In this document: in pieces, positions 27,700-38,500 of the stretch | Position numbering within the stretch: the first letter of the stretch is position 1 | Layout: every line of letters starts with the position of its first letter | NCBI GenBank assembly: GCA_963575745.1 | Contig: CAUYUJ010020570.1 | Span: 90,262-154,261 of the forward strand | Direction of reading: 5' to 3' | DNA length: 64,000 nucleotides | Source: Prorocentrum cordatum | Taxonomy: Eukaryota > Sar > Dinophyceae > Prorocentrales > Prorocentraceae | Translations under genes and position numbers: made by a program | The notes under the pieces: model-generated | The model's database searches: none | What the model was told of the DNA's origin: nothing | What the model saw: the letters and a program-made list of their open reading frames with translations, nothing else

Positions 27700-30600
27700 T
27701 CAGAGAGCCGCGTCCGACACCGCCACGATCGTTGGCTCGTCATCTCCACCCCCGCGCAGGCGGCGCAACGTCTGTCGCAGCCTCTCCTCAGGCCACTTGC
27801 CAATGCCGACGGGCACGTCCAGCCGACGCACTACGAGAGCTCCAACGACTTCTCCGATCAAGTCCTGCCGCTGGTTGCGCTCGGCGATGGCCAGGCGCTG
27901 CCGCCTCTCTTCAGGATCCTCCTGCCGCGCGCGATCCTCCGCAGCAGCGGCGGCGATATCCCGCGTGCTCGCGCGGCTGCCACGCTCCCCGCGCTCACCG
28001 CCCGACGACAGGGCCGAGGCCGCACTGGGCGCGCCAGCCCCTCCAGCACCGTCGCCGCCCCCTGTCGGCGCCCTCGCGGCGACGCCACCGCTGGCGGGCA
28101 CCCTGGCGGATCGCCCCTCCGCGGGCCCCCCCGCGGGCGCGCCACTCGCGCCAGCCTCGGCCGCGGGCGCCGCGCGCGGGGCCTTGCCTGCATGCCCTCC
28201 CTCCGGAGCCGCCTCTACACGCGCCGCACCCCCCCGCCCGCTTCCGCTGGCAGACCCAGAGCCTGCTCGCGTGACGACCGCGGCCCGCCCCGCGCCCTCG
28301 CAAATCGCGCCAGCCTCGGCCGCGGGCGCCGCCGTGCCTGCCTGCTTATTCCTGAACGCCTTCAACTTTCTCTCCGGGATGGGCCCGTCCACACGCCCAT
28401 GCCAACCATCTCTGTGTTGCTGCTGGAAATGCTGCCCGCAGAAATCCCCGCATCCCTGCTTTGGCGCGCTCCGGCATTGTCCGCCAGCTCCGTTCGCCCA
28501 GGTACGAGCCATGCACTTAGCGGTGTCAATGTTTTCTGCCGTAAGGCGACGCCATTCGTCCCCCGCGAGCGACGCCCCCGCGCCTGGCTGGACTCCAGCA
28601 GGCACCTGGTCCGCGGACGAAACGCCAGCGGCCCTGCCAGCGTCGTCGTCCTCGTCGCCCGCGCGGCCCGGAGCTGGCGGCGACAGCCCGCGATTCTTGC
28701 CCCTGCGCGATGGCGGCTGCGGCTGCCCCGAAGCGCCAGGGTCCCCGTCGCCAGCGCCAGGATCCCCGCCACCCGCCCGACGCCGCTTGCCCGGTGGCTC
28801 GCCCCCCGACGCCAGCTGCCCGGCGGGCGCACTCGGCGGCGCAGACGGCGCGGCAGTGGCGCTGGAAGCAGCGCCGCCGCCGCCGCTTCCGCTCCCCGCA
28901 GACCCCGCCGCGCGCCCGCCTGCATGCCCGAGAGGCGCAGTCGGCGGAGCCGGCGGCGCACCAGACGGTCCCGCACCAGCGCTGCCGCTGGCGCCCCCCG
29001 CAGACCCCGCCGCCGCGCGCCCGCCGCCTCCGCCCCGCGGACCCGCCCTGCGCACATACGCAAACACATAGGCGCCAATGTGCACCTGGTGGTTTCCGGC
29101 GATCTGCGCCCAAGTCTGGAGCTGGACAGTACTGTCGTCGAATTTGGCGTATTCGTTCACGCCCACGGATGCATACGCATAATAGTGTCCGCTTGTCGCG
29201 CGCTCGCCCTGGTGCACCACGACCCCCGAGAAATCGCACTCGCACTCGGCATCCACAGGCCGCAGAATCTGAGGAAAGCGCACAGGGCGTCTGTCGTACC
29301 ACTGGCCTATCACCCGCTCCACGATCACGAAGAGCACCGGCGGCGACCGCTCCCAGCGATTGCCTGTATATACCCTGATGCCTTGACAGACCCCGGCCGC
29401 CGCCCTCTGAGCATCATCGAGGTGAGCGTGCGCCGGACATCCTTGCCCTGGCTCACCGACATGCCTTAATCCCAGCCGGATCAAGTCCTCCAGATCGCAC
29501 GGCCCCCGGTGGTCGGGGCCGAGCAATTCGGAAGGCACCACCTTCAGAAACGTCTTAATTTCCCCCTTGTCCGAACTTGCTGTGCACGCGGCGCATCGCC
29601 TCCGCTGCCGAAACGCAATGCCGCAGACGTGCTGCTGGAGCACACTGCGCTGCCCGTGAGGCCCCCTTGCGGTACAAACGGGGTGTTCGGTCTCGGTAAC
29701 GGCATGGAGGGCGGCCAGGAAGAACTCTGACGCGTCGCATTGCTTCGGTCTCCCTTGCTGATCGAATTCTGTGAATTCTCGCTCACCAAAAAGCCCCGCG
29801 CGCGCGGCGACTGCCAGCGGCGCGTCGGTGTCGACCCCCTCGCCCTCGACAGAGAGAGCCGTGGCCTGAGCTCCGAGCGCGCACGCCGCGCAAGATGCTG
29901 CGTTCAAAGGGCAATTCTGGTCGTGTTCGTGGAGGAGCCGACGGAAGGGAGCCAGGCGCAGCAGCACCTGCGCGACTGCGCTCACGAAGCAAGTGTTGCC
30001 GAGGTTTGCGATGCCCACGCCAGAGCCGCGGCCGCAGCGCCACTGCAGCTCCCTGGTAACCTCCTCCTGGGACACGCCGTAGGCTGCCATGCACAGATCC
30101 CGGTCCAGCGGGCGCAGCTCTGGCGGCTCTGCACCATCACCAACAGTCGCCGCCGTGCGAAACATGTCCCCCCAAAGATCCCTCGGCACTACGGTGCCCC
30201 TACCAGCACCGCGGCCGCCACCGGCGCGCCCACGCCCCCGCGAAACAGCGCTCCCCGTCGACGATGCCGCCGCCGCATCTCCGGTCCCCGTCGCGTCACC
30301 GCCGCGGCCGCGGCCCCTGCCCCGCCCCGCAGGCCCTGCGTCCGGCGCAATGTATGCCGGTGGCACCGTCAGAGCCTGGCCCGGGCGCAGCGCGTGCGAG
30401 GGCAGAGGCGTATGCACAGACGCCGCAGGGGCCGCCTCCCCGTCCGAAGGAGCTGATCCGTCAGCGTCGTCATCGTCGTCGCCTGCCTCCTCAACGACGC
30501 CCGCTGAGCTCCCCGCGGCACGAGACGGGCCCAGCGGCGACGCCCGCGGCACAGTCGGCGGCGCGGGCGCCGAGCTCGACTCCGGGGCGCCCCGTGCCGC

Positions 30601-32688
30601 GGGCCCATCCCCCACGTCCCAGCCGTACTCGCGCGCCCTCTGCTTGGCGATTTCGTAACTCGCTTTGAAAATCATGTTTTCGAAGCGTTGGACCCCGTCG
30701 CGGACGCACTGGGGCGGGCCCCGCTGCAGGATGTCCCAGGGCGGCAGGTTGTAGACGAGGACGCGATGGGCCACGCGAACGCGACTGAGCATGACGTACA
30801 GGTGCAGCCACCAGTCATCGGCGCCCATGTTCATGGGCTTCTGGAGCACCATGGTGGCCGCATCCATGCCCAGGCCCTGCGCCGTCTGCACGGTGCGAAC
30901 TTTCTCTGGCAGCAACGGGATCTGGTACCTCGTAACCTTCACTTTCCGAAGCTTTCGCTCGCCATCGTCTTGGTAGTGATGGTTCCACTCCCAGGACGCC
31001 CTGTGCGGCGCGATCTGCACGACCCCGTCCCCGAACCCAAAGTCCTTCTCGAGGCCATCAAACCTGACGAGGACACAGCGCGGTAAACGCTTGCATCGAT
31101 AATAACCGAGCCGGTGGGCGGCGTGAAGCTTCTTTTCGCGCCAATCCGCGTCTGGCGTCTCGAACTCTCGCGGGTGGAACCTCACGTCCACGACTTCCCC
31201 CACGGCGTCCTGGACGATCTGGTGCTTCGCCGACAATTTCACGTTCAGACGCACACGCATGCCGATGTACAGCGGGCACATGCCGATGAGGTGACCAGTG
31301 TTGTTCACGTTCGGCACCTGCAGCATGGCCTTGTAATGCTCCTCATCGAAGGGCCTTGGAGGCAGGTCCACGGCCTGCACGTACAGCAGCATCTGCCCCT
31401 TCTCCCTGGCCTCTCGCACGGCCCGATACTGCATCTGCCTGTGCACGGCCTCCCAGGCGATGCCCATCTCGAAACCGTCCTTGACATGGGGGTCCTGCAG
31501 CCGCTTGTCGTTCTTACCGGGTCGGACCACCCACTTTTGCACCATCCTTTTCTGCTCGGCCGTAAACTTTTTGCCCTGCCTCATGGTCTTCAAGAACCCG
31601 GGCATGAAAGGGCGGGGCGCGTGCGGAGTAACGAGAAGGTCCTTGAAGCGGTGCCTCTCGTACAGAAACATCGCGTGGGTGACGCCGTCCAAGAATATGG
31701 ACTGCCCACTGCGGACGTGAACCGGCGCCTCGGGCGACTCACGCTGCAGCAAAGAAGACCTTCTGCCCTTGCCGCTCACCGGCCCCAGCTGATAAAAGTC
31801 ACCCAGAAACATGACAATCGGAGCCTTCCCGAACATGTGCCCCCGCGCCATGTAAAGGTCCACATCGCAATTATACTGAGCCTTACGGGCTTTGCACATG
31901 CGAAACGATGCAGCGCCGAGAAGCTGGGGCGGCACCATGGACACCTCCTCCACGATGACGGCCTTGAGGTCGTTCATGCGGTCCACGAAATCTTCATCGA
32001 CTTTCTGCCCAGAAAGCCTAGCGATGGTCATGGCCTGCTGGCCGCTCAGCCCGAAGCCGCTGTGGATCGTCTGCCCGCCGATGACGCGCGCAGCGCTGTT
32101 CGACGAGGCCACGGCGATCTCCGATCCCGCGCCGAACACCTCGTTGAGCAGACGTCGCAGCAGTTTCACCACCTCCGTCTTCCCCGTCCCGCCCTCCCCG
32201 TGCAGCAGGAGAGCCATCTGCTCCACCGGCTTGGGGCTTTTTCCGCTGCGCAGATCTTCCTCGTATGCCACAATGGCCTCCACCTGGCCCACGACCAGGG
32301 CGACCACCGCCTTCTGCTCCTTATTGAACGTCACGGGGTTGTCCGCCCTGGTCGCCCACTCGTCAAACAGCCTCTGCGCGATGTCGCGCGCCCTCGTCGC
32401 CGGCAACCGCGGGCGCCGGCGGCCGACCAGGCGCGAGCACGGCAGGCGCCGAACCCGCGAGGCCGCTCCGCCCGTCGCCATCCCCAGACAAGACCTCAGC
32501 TCCCTTTTTCCTGTATCGGAACGCCTCCTTCTGCTGTGCTTTGCCCACCTCGAACTGAGAGTCGTCCAACTCGAGACCGCCGAAGCCAGTCTGCCCTCCA
32601 CTACTCGCGGCAGCAGGCTGCGGCTTATGGTATTTCGCATAGCCGTCCAGGAAGATATTCTTTTAGACCAAGCTTTGTGAGGACCCAC
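27700..32688 (-). CDS. Helitron part 4: PIF1-type helicase, USP-type deubiquitinase, Cys-rich motif
   Basis: A 1,662-residue frame. About the first 94 residues are out of frame: the native sequence there lies in the part-3 frame. From 95 it is native. PIF1-type helicase: GEGGTGKT (164-171, Walker A), VIVEEVSM (244-251, Walker B), FLGDFYQLGPV (294-304), VRTVQTAQGLGMDAA (598) and YVMLSRVR (631). By family knowledge this unwinds DNA during rolling-circle transposition. A Gly/Arg-rich linker leads to a ubiquitin-specific protease domain: IANLGNTCFVSAVAQVLL (Cys 900), QCDASEFF (983-990) and SGHYYAY with KFDD (His 1168, Asp 1184/1185). All three catalytic positions are present. At 1392-1420 is the Cys/His motif CMARTW...GGQC...GC-FC-QH. 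The rest is low complexity, ending in a basic/acidic helix. It is uninterrupted to the stop. Confidence 0.85.
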   Translation of the reverse strand: MGPHKAWSKRISSWTAMRNTISRSLLPRVVEGRLASAVSSWTTLSSRWAKHSRRRRSDTGKRELRSCLGMATGGAASRVRRLPCSRLVGRRRPRLPATRARDIAQRLFDEWATRADNPVTFNKEQKAVVALVVGQVEAIVAYEEDLRSGKSPKPVEQMALLLHGEGGTGKTEVVKLLRRLLNEVFGAGSEIAVASSNSAARVIGGQTIHSGFGLSGQQAMTIARLSGQKVDEDFVDRMNDLKAVIVEEVSMVPPQLLGAASFRMCKARKAQYNCDVDLYMARGHMFGKAPIVMFLGDFYQLGPVSGKGRRSSLLQRESPEAPVHVRSGQSIFLDGVTHAMFLYERHRFKDLLVTPHAPRPFMPGFLKTMRQGKKFTAEQKRMVQKWVVRPGKNDKRLQDPHVKDGFEMGIAWEAVHRQMQYRAVREAREKGQMLLYVQAVDLPPRPFDEEHYKAMLQVPNVNNTGHLIGMCPLYIGMRVRLNVKLSAKHQIVQDAVGEVVDVRFHPREFETPDADWREKKLHAAHRLGYYRCKRLPRCVLVRFDGLEKDFGFGDGVVQIAPHRASWEWNHHYQDDGERKLRKVKVTRYQIPLLPEKVRTVQTAQGLGMDAATMVLQKPMNMGADDWWLHLYVMLSRVRVAHRVLVYNLPPWDILQRGPPQCVRDGVQRFENMIFKASYEIAKQRAREYGWDVGDGPAARGAPESSSAPAPPTVPRASPLGPSRAAGSSAGVVEEAGDDDDDADGSAPSDGEAAPAASVHTPLPSHALRPGQALTVPPAYIAPDAGPAGRGRGRGRGGDATGTGDAAAASSTGSAVSRGRGRAGGGRGAGRGTVVPRDLWGDMFRTAATVGDGAEPPELRPLDRDLCMAAYGVSQEEVTRELQWRCGRGSGVGIANLGNTCFVSAVAQVLLRLAPFRRLLHEHDQNCPLNAASCAACALGAQATALSVEGEGVDTDAPLAVAARAGLFGEREFTEFDQQGRPKQCDASEFFLAALHAVTETEHPVCTARGPHGQRSVLQQHVCGIAFRQRRRCAACTASSDKGEIKTFLKVVPSELLGPDHRGPCDLEDLIRLGLRHVGEPGQGCPAHAHLDDAQRAAAGVCQGIRVYTGNRWERSPPVLFVIVERVIGQWYDRRPVRFPQILRPVDAECECDFSGVVVHQGERATSGHYYAYASVGVNEYAKFDDSTVQLQTWAQIAGNHQVHIGAYVFAYVRRAGPRGGGGGRAAAGSAGGASGSAGAGPSGAPPAPPTAPLGHAGGRAAGSAGSGSGGGGAASSATAAPSAPPSAPAGQLASGGEPPGKRRRAGGGDPGAGDGDPGASGQPQPPSRRGKNRGLSPPAPGRAGDEDDDAGRAAGVSSADQVPAGVQPGAGASLAGDEWRRLTAENIDTAKCMARTWANGAGGQCRSAPKQGCGDFCGQHFQQQHRDGWHGRVDGPIPERKLKAFRNKQAGTAAPAAEAGAICEGAGRAAVVTRAGSGSASGSGRGGAARVEAAPEGGHAGKAPRAAPAAEAGASGAPAGGPAEGRSARVPASGGVAARAPTGGGDGAGGAGAPSAASALSSGGERGERGSRASTRDIAAAAAEDRARQEDPEERRQRLAIAERNQRQDLIGEVVGALVVRRLDVPVGIGKWPEERLRQTLRRLRGGGDDEPTIVAVSDAAL

Positions 32689-33346
32689 GAATTCCCTCCA
32701 ACTGGGCCACCGCGGGCACCTCGCTATCCTTCACGAGGTGCGCGGGCCTCTGTCGGTGCGCCGCCCACGCTTCGTCCGCCTCTGCCTCGTCCACCTCCTG
32801 AGCAAAACCATCCAACGCTCCGCCGCCGGCGCCCGCCCCCTCCTCCTCGTCCGCCTCCCCGGTAGGCCGATTCCCCACTGCCTCCAGCTCAGCAGACTGC
32901 TCGAAGTCCTTGGCCTCCGGACGGATCTTGGTTCGCGGCCGCCCTTTCGCCTCCGCCTCCACGTCGAGGTTCGTCGCGACCTGGACGGTCCAGCGTGCCA
33001 TGAACTCGGCGGCGCTGGGTTGCTGTGCAAAATGGCCTGGGCCTTCCTCTGAGCCCCGTTTCAGATCGATGTCCTCGATCGTGAACCACTTTCCGGCTCG
33101 CCGCTCGCACTCCTCGCACTGCCCGGACAACGCCACCTGCTTCGCCCACCACTCCTCCCAGGCAGGCTGATGCTTCCCGGACGCGTCGACACCGGCCCTG
33201 TAGGGCGCCCAGGCCGCAGCCCCCTTCTCAGCAACGGACGGAAAATCACAGACTTGGTTGACCTCTGCCTCTTTCTCCTTCGAAGGCATCGTGAAGCCGA
33301 AGAACTTGGGCACCCTGAACGGCGCGCCGACGCGGAGCTTCTGCAC
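32663..33346 (-). CDS. Helitron part 3: link between Rep and helicase
   Basis: A 227-residue frame joined to part 2 by a +1 shift near 33347-33352: ADAQ in the part-2 frame is followed, one base on, by QKLRVGAPF in this one. It has a QCEECERR pair of cysteines and a long acidic, low-complexity stretch. It ends at TAA (32665-32663). The sequence stays native in this frame past the TAA (NIFLDGYAKYHKPQP, later LDDSQFEVGKAQQKEAFRY) to about 32430, then native sequence moves to the part-4 frame. The TAA is therefore a premature stop. No separate function can be given; it sits where Helitron Rep and helicase domains are normally joined. Confidence 0.65.
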   Translation of the reverse strand: MQKLRVGAPFRVPKFFGFTMPSKEKEAEVNQVCDFPSVAEKGAAAWAPYRAGVDASGKHQPAWEEWWAKQVALSGQCEECERRAGKWFTIEDIDLKRGSEEGPGHFAQQPSAAEFMARWTVQVATNLDVEAEAKGRPRTKIRPEAKDFEQSAELEAVGNRPTGEADEEEGAGAGGGALDGFAQEVDEAEADEAWAAHRQRPAHLVKDSEVPAVAQLEGIRGSSQSLV

Positions 33347-35591
33347 TCTGTGCGTCCGCGAACGCGTACGTCTCGAAGTCCTGCGGGTCGAAGTGGAGCG
33401 GGTTGGCCTGTGCTGTGTACACGTACATGGCGTAATGGTACATGCCCATGGACTTCAGGGGCTCCCTGTCGCCGCGATGCAGCCAGTCCATCTTCATGTC
33501 ATGGTCCAGCCGCGCGCTGTATTCGACAGCCTGCTGCTGCTCCTGCTCGGGCTGCCCCCCCCCAGCAGCACCGGCAGCCGCGCCCTCCCCGACAACGCCG
33601 TCGGCGACACGGGCGTGCAGCGTTGCGCGCCCCTCGTCCAGCGCATCCATGACACCGCCGCCCCCCTCGCCGTCCTCTTCCCCCGCGGCCGGCTGGTCCA
33701 CCTCGATGTGGTCTGCGCGCGGGTCGGTCCAGAAGTCGTCCTTTTTCTGATGAGCAGCGGAGCTCGCCTGGAACGCCAGCGCAACGATCCCCTTGCAATA
33801 CAGAGTCCAGGTGTCATGGGAGCAATAGCACTCGTGGCCATACTGCATCTGAAACATCATCTCGGGCAGCTTCTTCAGGAGCGCCCGGTGCGAGCTGGTC
33901 GTGAGCTTGATGACAGTTCGCCTGGCAGAGTCTAGCACTCCGCCCCAGCCGCTGCGACGAGCGGCAGCAGCGGCCCGGGCCCCGTCGACGTCCTCCTCGC
34001 CCTCCGCCTCCGCCGCCTCATCCGCCTCCCGCTCCGCCTTCTGCTGGAGTCGGAGCCACTCCAACCCGGTGCTCTGCGCGTGCAGCACTCCGAGGTCGCC
34101 CGCGATCGGCCCCGCCTTGGTCGTGTAGTCCGTCTGGTAGTGCGCCATATTGATGGCGTCCATGAACACGGCCTCCAGCGAGTGCAACACGTGCTCCCTC
34201 AGGCTGCCGGGCGGACCGCTGCCGCTCGCGCCAGCAGCTGCGGCGGCGCCGGGCGACGGGGGCGCGCTCGATGCAGAGCTGCCAGACGCCGCGCTCGATG
34301 CGGCGCGGCCTGGCGCCCGCGACTTCGGCTCTGCCTCGACGGCTGATTCTGACAGCTCGCGCTCCGCGCGCCGGTCGCTGTAGTAGCCCAGGCCCTGCCC
34401 CCCCCTCTTGAACACGAACCCCGGCCGGCTGCCGTCGTAACACGAAGCCGCGCTGAACTCTGGTGGCCCGACTGCCTGCTCGACGCCGCGCTGTTCTGGC
34501 GTCGGCGGAGGCGGCGGATCCAGGCCATACGCATCGGCCAAATCCCACGGCTCGTCATCCTCTTCTCTGAAGCCCCAGATATCCCCCGCGTTGGGATCGT
34601 CCATCGTGGTCGGCGCCCCGCCGAGCAAACCTCCTCCCCTGGGCAGGCCGAGGCGGCGCCCCACGGGCACGCGCCCGCCCCCCGCCGCAGCCGCGCGCGC
34701 TGACCCCTCGCCCGCTCCGCCCCCGCCGCGCGTTGCGGCCGACACCCCTGAACACGTGAAACCTCCGCTCTGCCCGGTGCCCTCGTCGCAACCGGTGCCG
34801 CCAGTCTCGGCGCCAGCCAGCGCCTCCGACGCGTCGCCGACCGGCTCGGCGAACGCACCGGGCTCCGGAGGCGGCGGCACGACCGGGTCGCCGTCGGCCG
34901 CGGGCGCGCTCCCGACGCTGTCGTCGCCGGGCAGGTCGAGCACCACGCGGTCCAGACACTGGACGTCCAGGTTGCTCCGCAGACACACCTGGCCCACAGG
35001 GTTCGTGCTCCCGTGGTACGGGTGGTACCGCACCACGTCGACGCGACCAGCTCTGCCGTACCGGTTGCAGCGGTGCGGCCACGGGCCGTAGCCTTCAGCC
35101 GGAACGTCGTCCAGATCCAGGTGCTCGCCAGGCGGGTTCCACTGCCCCTCCTCCAACGGACCGCACGCGTACTGAACCTTCGCATCTTCCGGAAGCACCA
35201 AATCCTTCCCCTTGCGCAGGCGCCGCCAGACGAAGGAGGCCGCCGGACGCGTCCTGGACGGGTGGCTGTACACCGCAGTCTCGTACTCGTGGTAGAAGCC
35301 GAGCCGGCACACCTTGCAGTCCTGAGGCACGTCGTCGTTCGTCTTGTGCTTCCAGCACGTGGGACCGCACCTGTGCAGGTGGCTCCGGATGATACACTTG
35401 CGCGCGTCCCGCGCGAAGCAGCGCGCCCAGGTGTGCGCCTCCTCCCCCGGGCCCTCCGCAAAATGCATGGCCGCGGCGCCGTCCGCTTGCACCACGCGGT
35501 ACGCAGGCTTGCGGCGGTACTGCGGCTGCAGCGTCACGTGCGCACCCGTGAGGCTCGGCAAATACCGCCGGGTACTGTGCCCCCTGCTCAT
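33246..35591 (-). CDS. Helitron part 2: Rep C-terminal region with two-tyrosine motif
   Basis: A 781-residue frame continuing the Rep domain of part 1 after a +1 shift. It starts at an ATG within CCGATCCCCATGAG, but that Met is unlikely to be a real start. Cysteine/histidine pairs (KCIIRSHLHRCGPTC, then CKVCRLGFYHEYE) and HPYHGSTNPVGQVCLRSNLD match the Cys-rich section of Helitron Reps (canonical R.NxDIQ). AHYQTDYTTK holds the two tyrosines (485 and 489) that, by family knowledge, form covalent links with DNA ends. LPEMMFQMQYGHECYCSHDTW corresponds to the conserved segment before the helicase. Between these are long Gly/Ala/Pro-rich inserts. Confidence 0.8.
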   Translation of the reverse strand: MSRGHSTRRYLPSLTGAHVTLQPQYRRKPAYRVVQADGAAAMHFAEGPGEEAHTWARCFARDARKCIIRSHLHRCGPTCWKHKTNDDVPQDCKVCRLGFYHEYETAVYSHPSRTRPAASFVWRRLRKGKDLVLPEDAKVQYACGPLEEGQWNPPGEHLDLDDVPAEGYGPWPHRCNRYGRAGRVDVVRYHPYHGSTNPVGQVCLRSNLDVQCLDRVVLDLPGDDSVGSAPAADGDPVVPPPPEPGAFAEPVGDASEALAGAETGGTGCDEGTGQSGGFTCSGVSAATRGGGGAGEGSARAAAAGGGRVPVGRRLGLPRGGGLLGGAPTTMDDPNAGDIWGFREEDDEPWDLADAYGLDPPPPPTPEQRGVEQAVGPPEFSAASCYDGSRPGFVFKRGGQGLGYYSDRRAERELSESAVEAEPKSRAPGRAASSAASGSSASSAPPSPGAAAAAGASGSGPPGSLREHVLHSLEAVFMDAINMAHYQTDYTTKAGPIAGDLGVLHAQSTGLEWLRLQQKAEREADEAAEAEGEEDVDGARAAAAARRSGWGGVLDSARRTVIKLTTSSHRALLKKLPEMMFQMQYGHECYCSHDTWTLYCKGIVALAFQASSAAHQKKDDFWTDPRADHIEVDQPAAGEEDGEGGGGVMDALDEGRATLHARVADGVVGEGAAAGAAGGGQPEQEQQQAVEYSARLDHDMKMDWLHRGDREPLKSMGMYHYAMYVYTAQANPLHFDPQDFETYAFADAQSAEAPRRRAVQGAQVLRLHDAFEGERGRGQPSL

Positions 35592-38500
35592 GGGGATCGG
35601 GCTCTGGATCTGCCAGCGGCGCGAAGGGGCGCTGCCGGAGCGGACCCTCCATTGAGGGCTGCTGCTGCAGCATCGCCCGCTCCTCTGCGAGATCGACGTT
35701 CATCATGGCGGCATCCTGATTCCGCAGCTCTTCTGTGGACAATTTGTTGTCAGCACGAACGGCGCGGCGCCCCGCGTCGTACGCCTTCTTGCAAAACTTC
35801 CTGAGCTGACGACGCGAAACGCCAGCGATGGTATTGTCCTTCAATCGGAGGTCGCTCTCCTCTCGCTTCCCGTCCGCGAACGCGCGAGTTCGATCCCGCG
35901 GGCCGAGCGGGAGCGGCGGCAGCCGGTCCGATCCGTGCAAGCCCAGCTGCCGGCCCACCTCCTCCGCCGCGTCGAACTGCACGCTGCCGACCCTGGCGAG
36001 CACGGCCTCCCTCCACTTCCTCAGACGCTCCTCGAGGCCTTCGACGTCCCCCGCGCGCAGCCTCGCGAGGAACGCGCCAGTCATCGGGTGCAGGCGCCAC
36101 AGGTGGATGTGCGGATGGATGCCGCCGCGCCCCTGCGACTCCACGGGTCCGAAGAACGCGCGGACGAGCCCGAACGCTCCACACGCCCCCGTGGCGGCCA
36201 CGCCGTCGGAGACGCCCGTGGCCCCGCGCTGCGGCGTGACGCCGACGACATGCTCCAGGAACAGTTCCAGCATGAGGTTCGTGACCATGGCCTGCGACAC
36301 CGGGTCAGCGGCCACCCGCCGCAGCATGTCCCGCGTCGAGGGCATCACGGGAGCAGTCTCCTCCAGCAGCCGCCATTGCTGTACGGAGGCGCCCTCGTAC
36401 ATCAGGGACACCATCAGGTTCCGAGTGTCCGCGATGTTCGGCGTCGTGAACACCAGGGGCGGCCCGAAGAGCCGGGTGTAGCTGGTACTGATGTGCCGCA
36501 GCGTGGTCCGGTGCGCGTCGGAGCCGACGACATCGCGGTTGCTGAGCAGCATGCTGCGCAGCGCGCTCTTGACGTTCCGGGGCACGCCCTCGAGGCCCAG
36601 GGCCTGCTCGATGCCCGCCCCCCTGCCGAGCACGGCCACGACCTGCGCCAGATCCTCTGGCGTCAGTGCGGCGAGGTCCGCGATGCTTTCCCCCAGGCGC
36701 TGCTTGCGCACGAATAACCTGGCCGACTGAATGATAGCCTTTCTGCGCCAGAGGCAATACTGGGCCGTGAGCAGGTCAGCGTGGCGACGCCAGCGCGGCA
36801 CGGGCAAATCAGACGCGGCAGGCGCCCGCGCAGCGTCGGGCGCGGGCGCCCGCGCAGCGTCGGGCGCCGAGACGTCGTCGGGGACCTCGTACTCGAGCTC
36901 CTCGCGAGCCATGAGGCACCTGCACCACTCGTCGTACGTCAACTTCGCCTCCCTCTCGAGTCCGAAGACGCCGTCGCCGTACGGAAACGCGACGGGGTCG
37001 AAGGCACTCCAGAAACCGGGGGAGAACATGCTGACAGGCTCGGTTCCAGTGGGCACGACGACCCGCACCGCGCGCCTCGCCGGCCCGCCCTCAGCGCCCC
37101 CGGCCGGCGCGCCGCCGCCGCCGCCGCCGCCGCTGGCCGCGCGCTTCCCGGCAACTCCCGGAGGAGGCCGCGTGGCCTGAATCTTCTGCTCCGTCTGCTC
37201 CAGCTTCTTCGTGAGTGCCTCCTTCTTGCAGTTGGTGAGCGCCTTCGCAGCCTTGTGGGCCTCTTTCGCGGCCTCCGCCAAGCGCTGGTCGGAATCTCGG
37301 TCCTGGAAATTCTCCATGCCGTCGAACTGCCGCGTCAGTGCCTCCACACGCCGCTTCTCGCGCGCAATCACCTCCGCCTTCTGGAGGCTGAGGTGCACGT
37401 TCTGCCACTGCTTGTCCAGGTCGGCCAGCATGTCGGCGTCCGCGACGGCGGCGCAGTACTCGCCCTCTTCGACACCCTCGCCGCCCTCTCCCTCACCAGC
37501 CTCGCCCTCGTCGCCCTCTGAGTCCTCCCCGCCAGCGCCAGCAGCGTCCTCACCGGCGGGGTCCCCGCCCCCGCCCCCTGCCTCGCCCCCGCCGTCAGCC
37601 GCCGCGTTCGCTTCGCCCTCCGCGCTCGCAGCGCCTGCACTCGTCCGCTTCGGCGGGGCCGAGCCCGCGCCGGGCTGCACGGCATCGGCCGGGCCCTCCT
37701 GGCGAGCGTCGCCGCCCTTACCCCCCACGGCCACGCACGCCGCGAGACAGCGAGGCAGGCCCAGGAGCGAGGAGCCGTCGCCATCGCCGTCGCCCTCGGG
37801 GTCCGCAAAGTTCTGCGCGGCCTCTTCGTCCCACCGCACCGCGGCGTACTGCTCGTTCGTGTCGCGGAGGTACTCGTAAGCGCGCTTGAAATCGGCGAGG
37901 GGCACGCCGAGCTCCTCCAATAGCGCCTTCTGCAGGGTGGCGGGGTCGGACCCCGCGAAGACAATCTGCACGAACTCGACGAGGTCGCTCTCCCGCGGCG
38001 GCAGCGACAGCACCTGCCGACCGCCGTCCGCCTGCGGGAACGCCACGAAGTTCCCCACGTACGCCTTGATCTTCTGGTCGATTGGAGCCCACTGGCCAGA
38101 ATCGGCCTTGCAGTTGAACCGCCGCACGATGCCCCGCGCGATGGGCAGCAGAAGCTTCGCGCCCAGCGTGAGATTCCGCAGCGGCGGTGGCAGCCGACCG
38201 ATCCAGAGATCGTTGGCCAGCGCGCAGGTCGGCATCGTGGGCAACCTCTTGGAGAGCGCCGTGTGACACCCTGCGCAGATGGGCACCTTCTGCTTCGCGT
38301 CGGCCACGAGCACCCCGTCTGACTCGCGCCTGTCAATATTGAAGCACTTCTTGTGCAAGAGCCACAGCTTCCCGTCTGGGCCAGGGTCGCGCACTGCGGA
38401 CGCCTCCAGCTCCTCGAGGGGGATGCCGCCCGGGCGCTCGACGACGTTGGGGCCCTCGCGCACGAAGCGCCACCGGGCGTGGTACCGTGCCGGGTCCAGC

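Noticed and set aside
26560-29469. 969-codon plus-strand open frame
   Set aside because: It starts in CA repeats (Thr-His runs) and continues antisense to the USP/helicase frame; no motif of its own.
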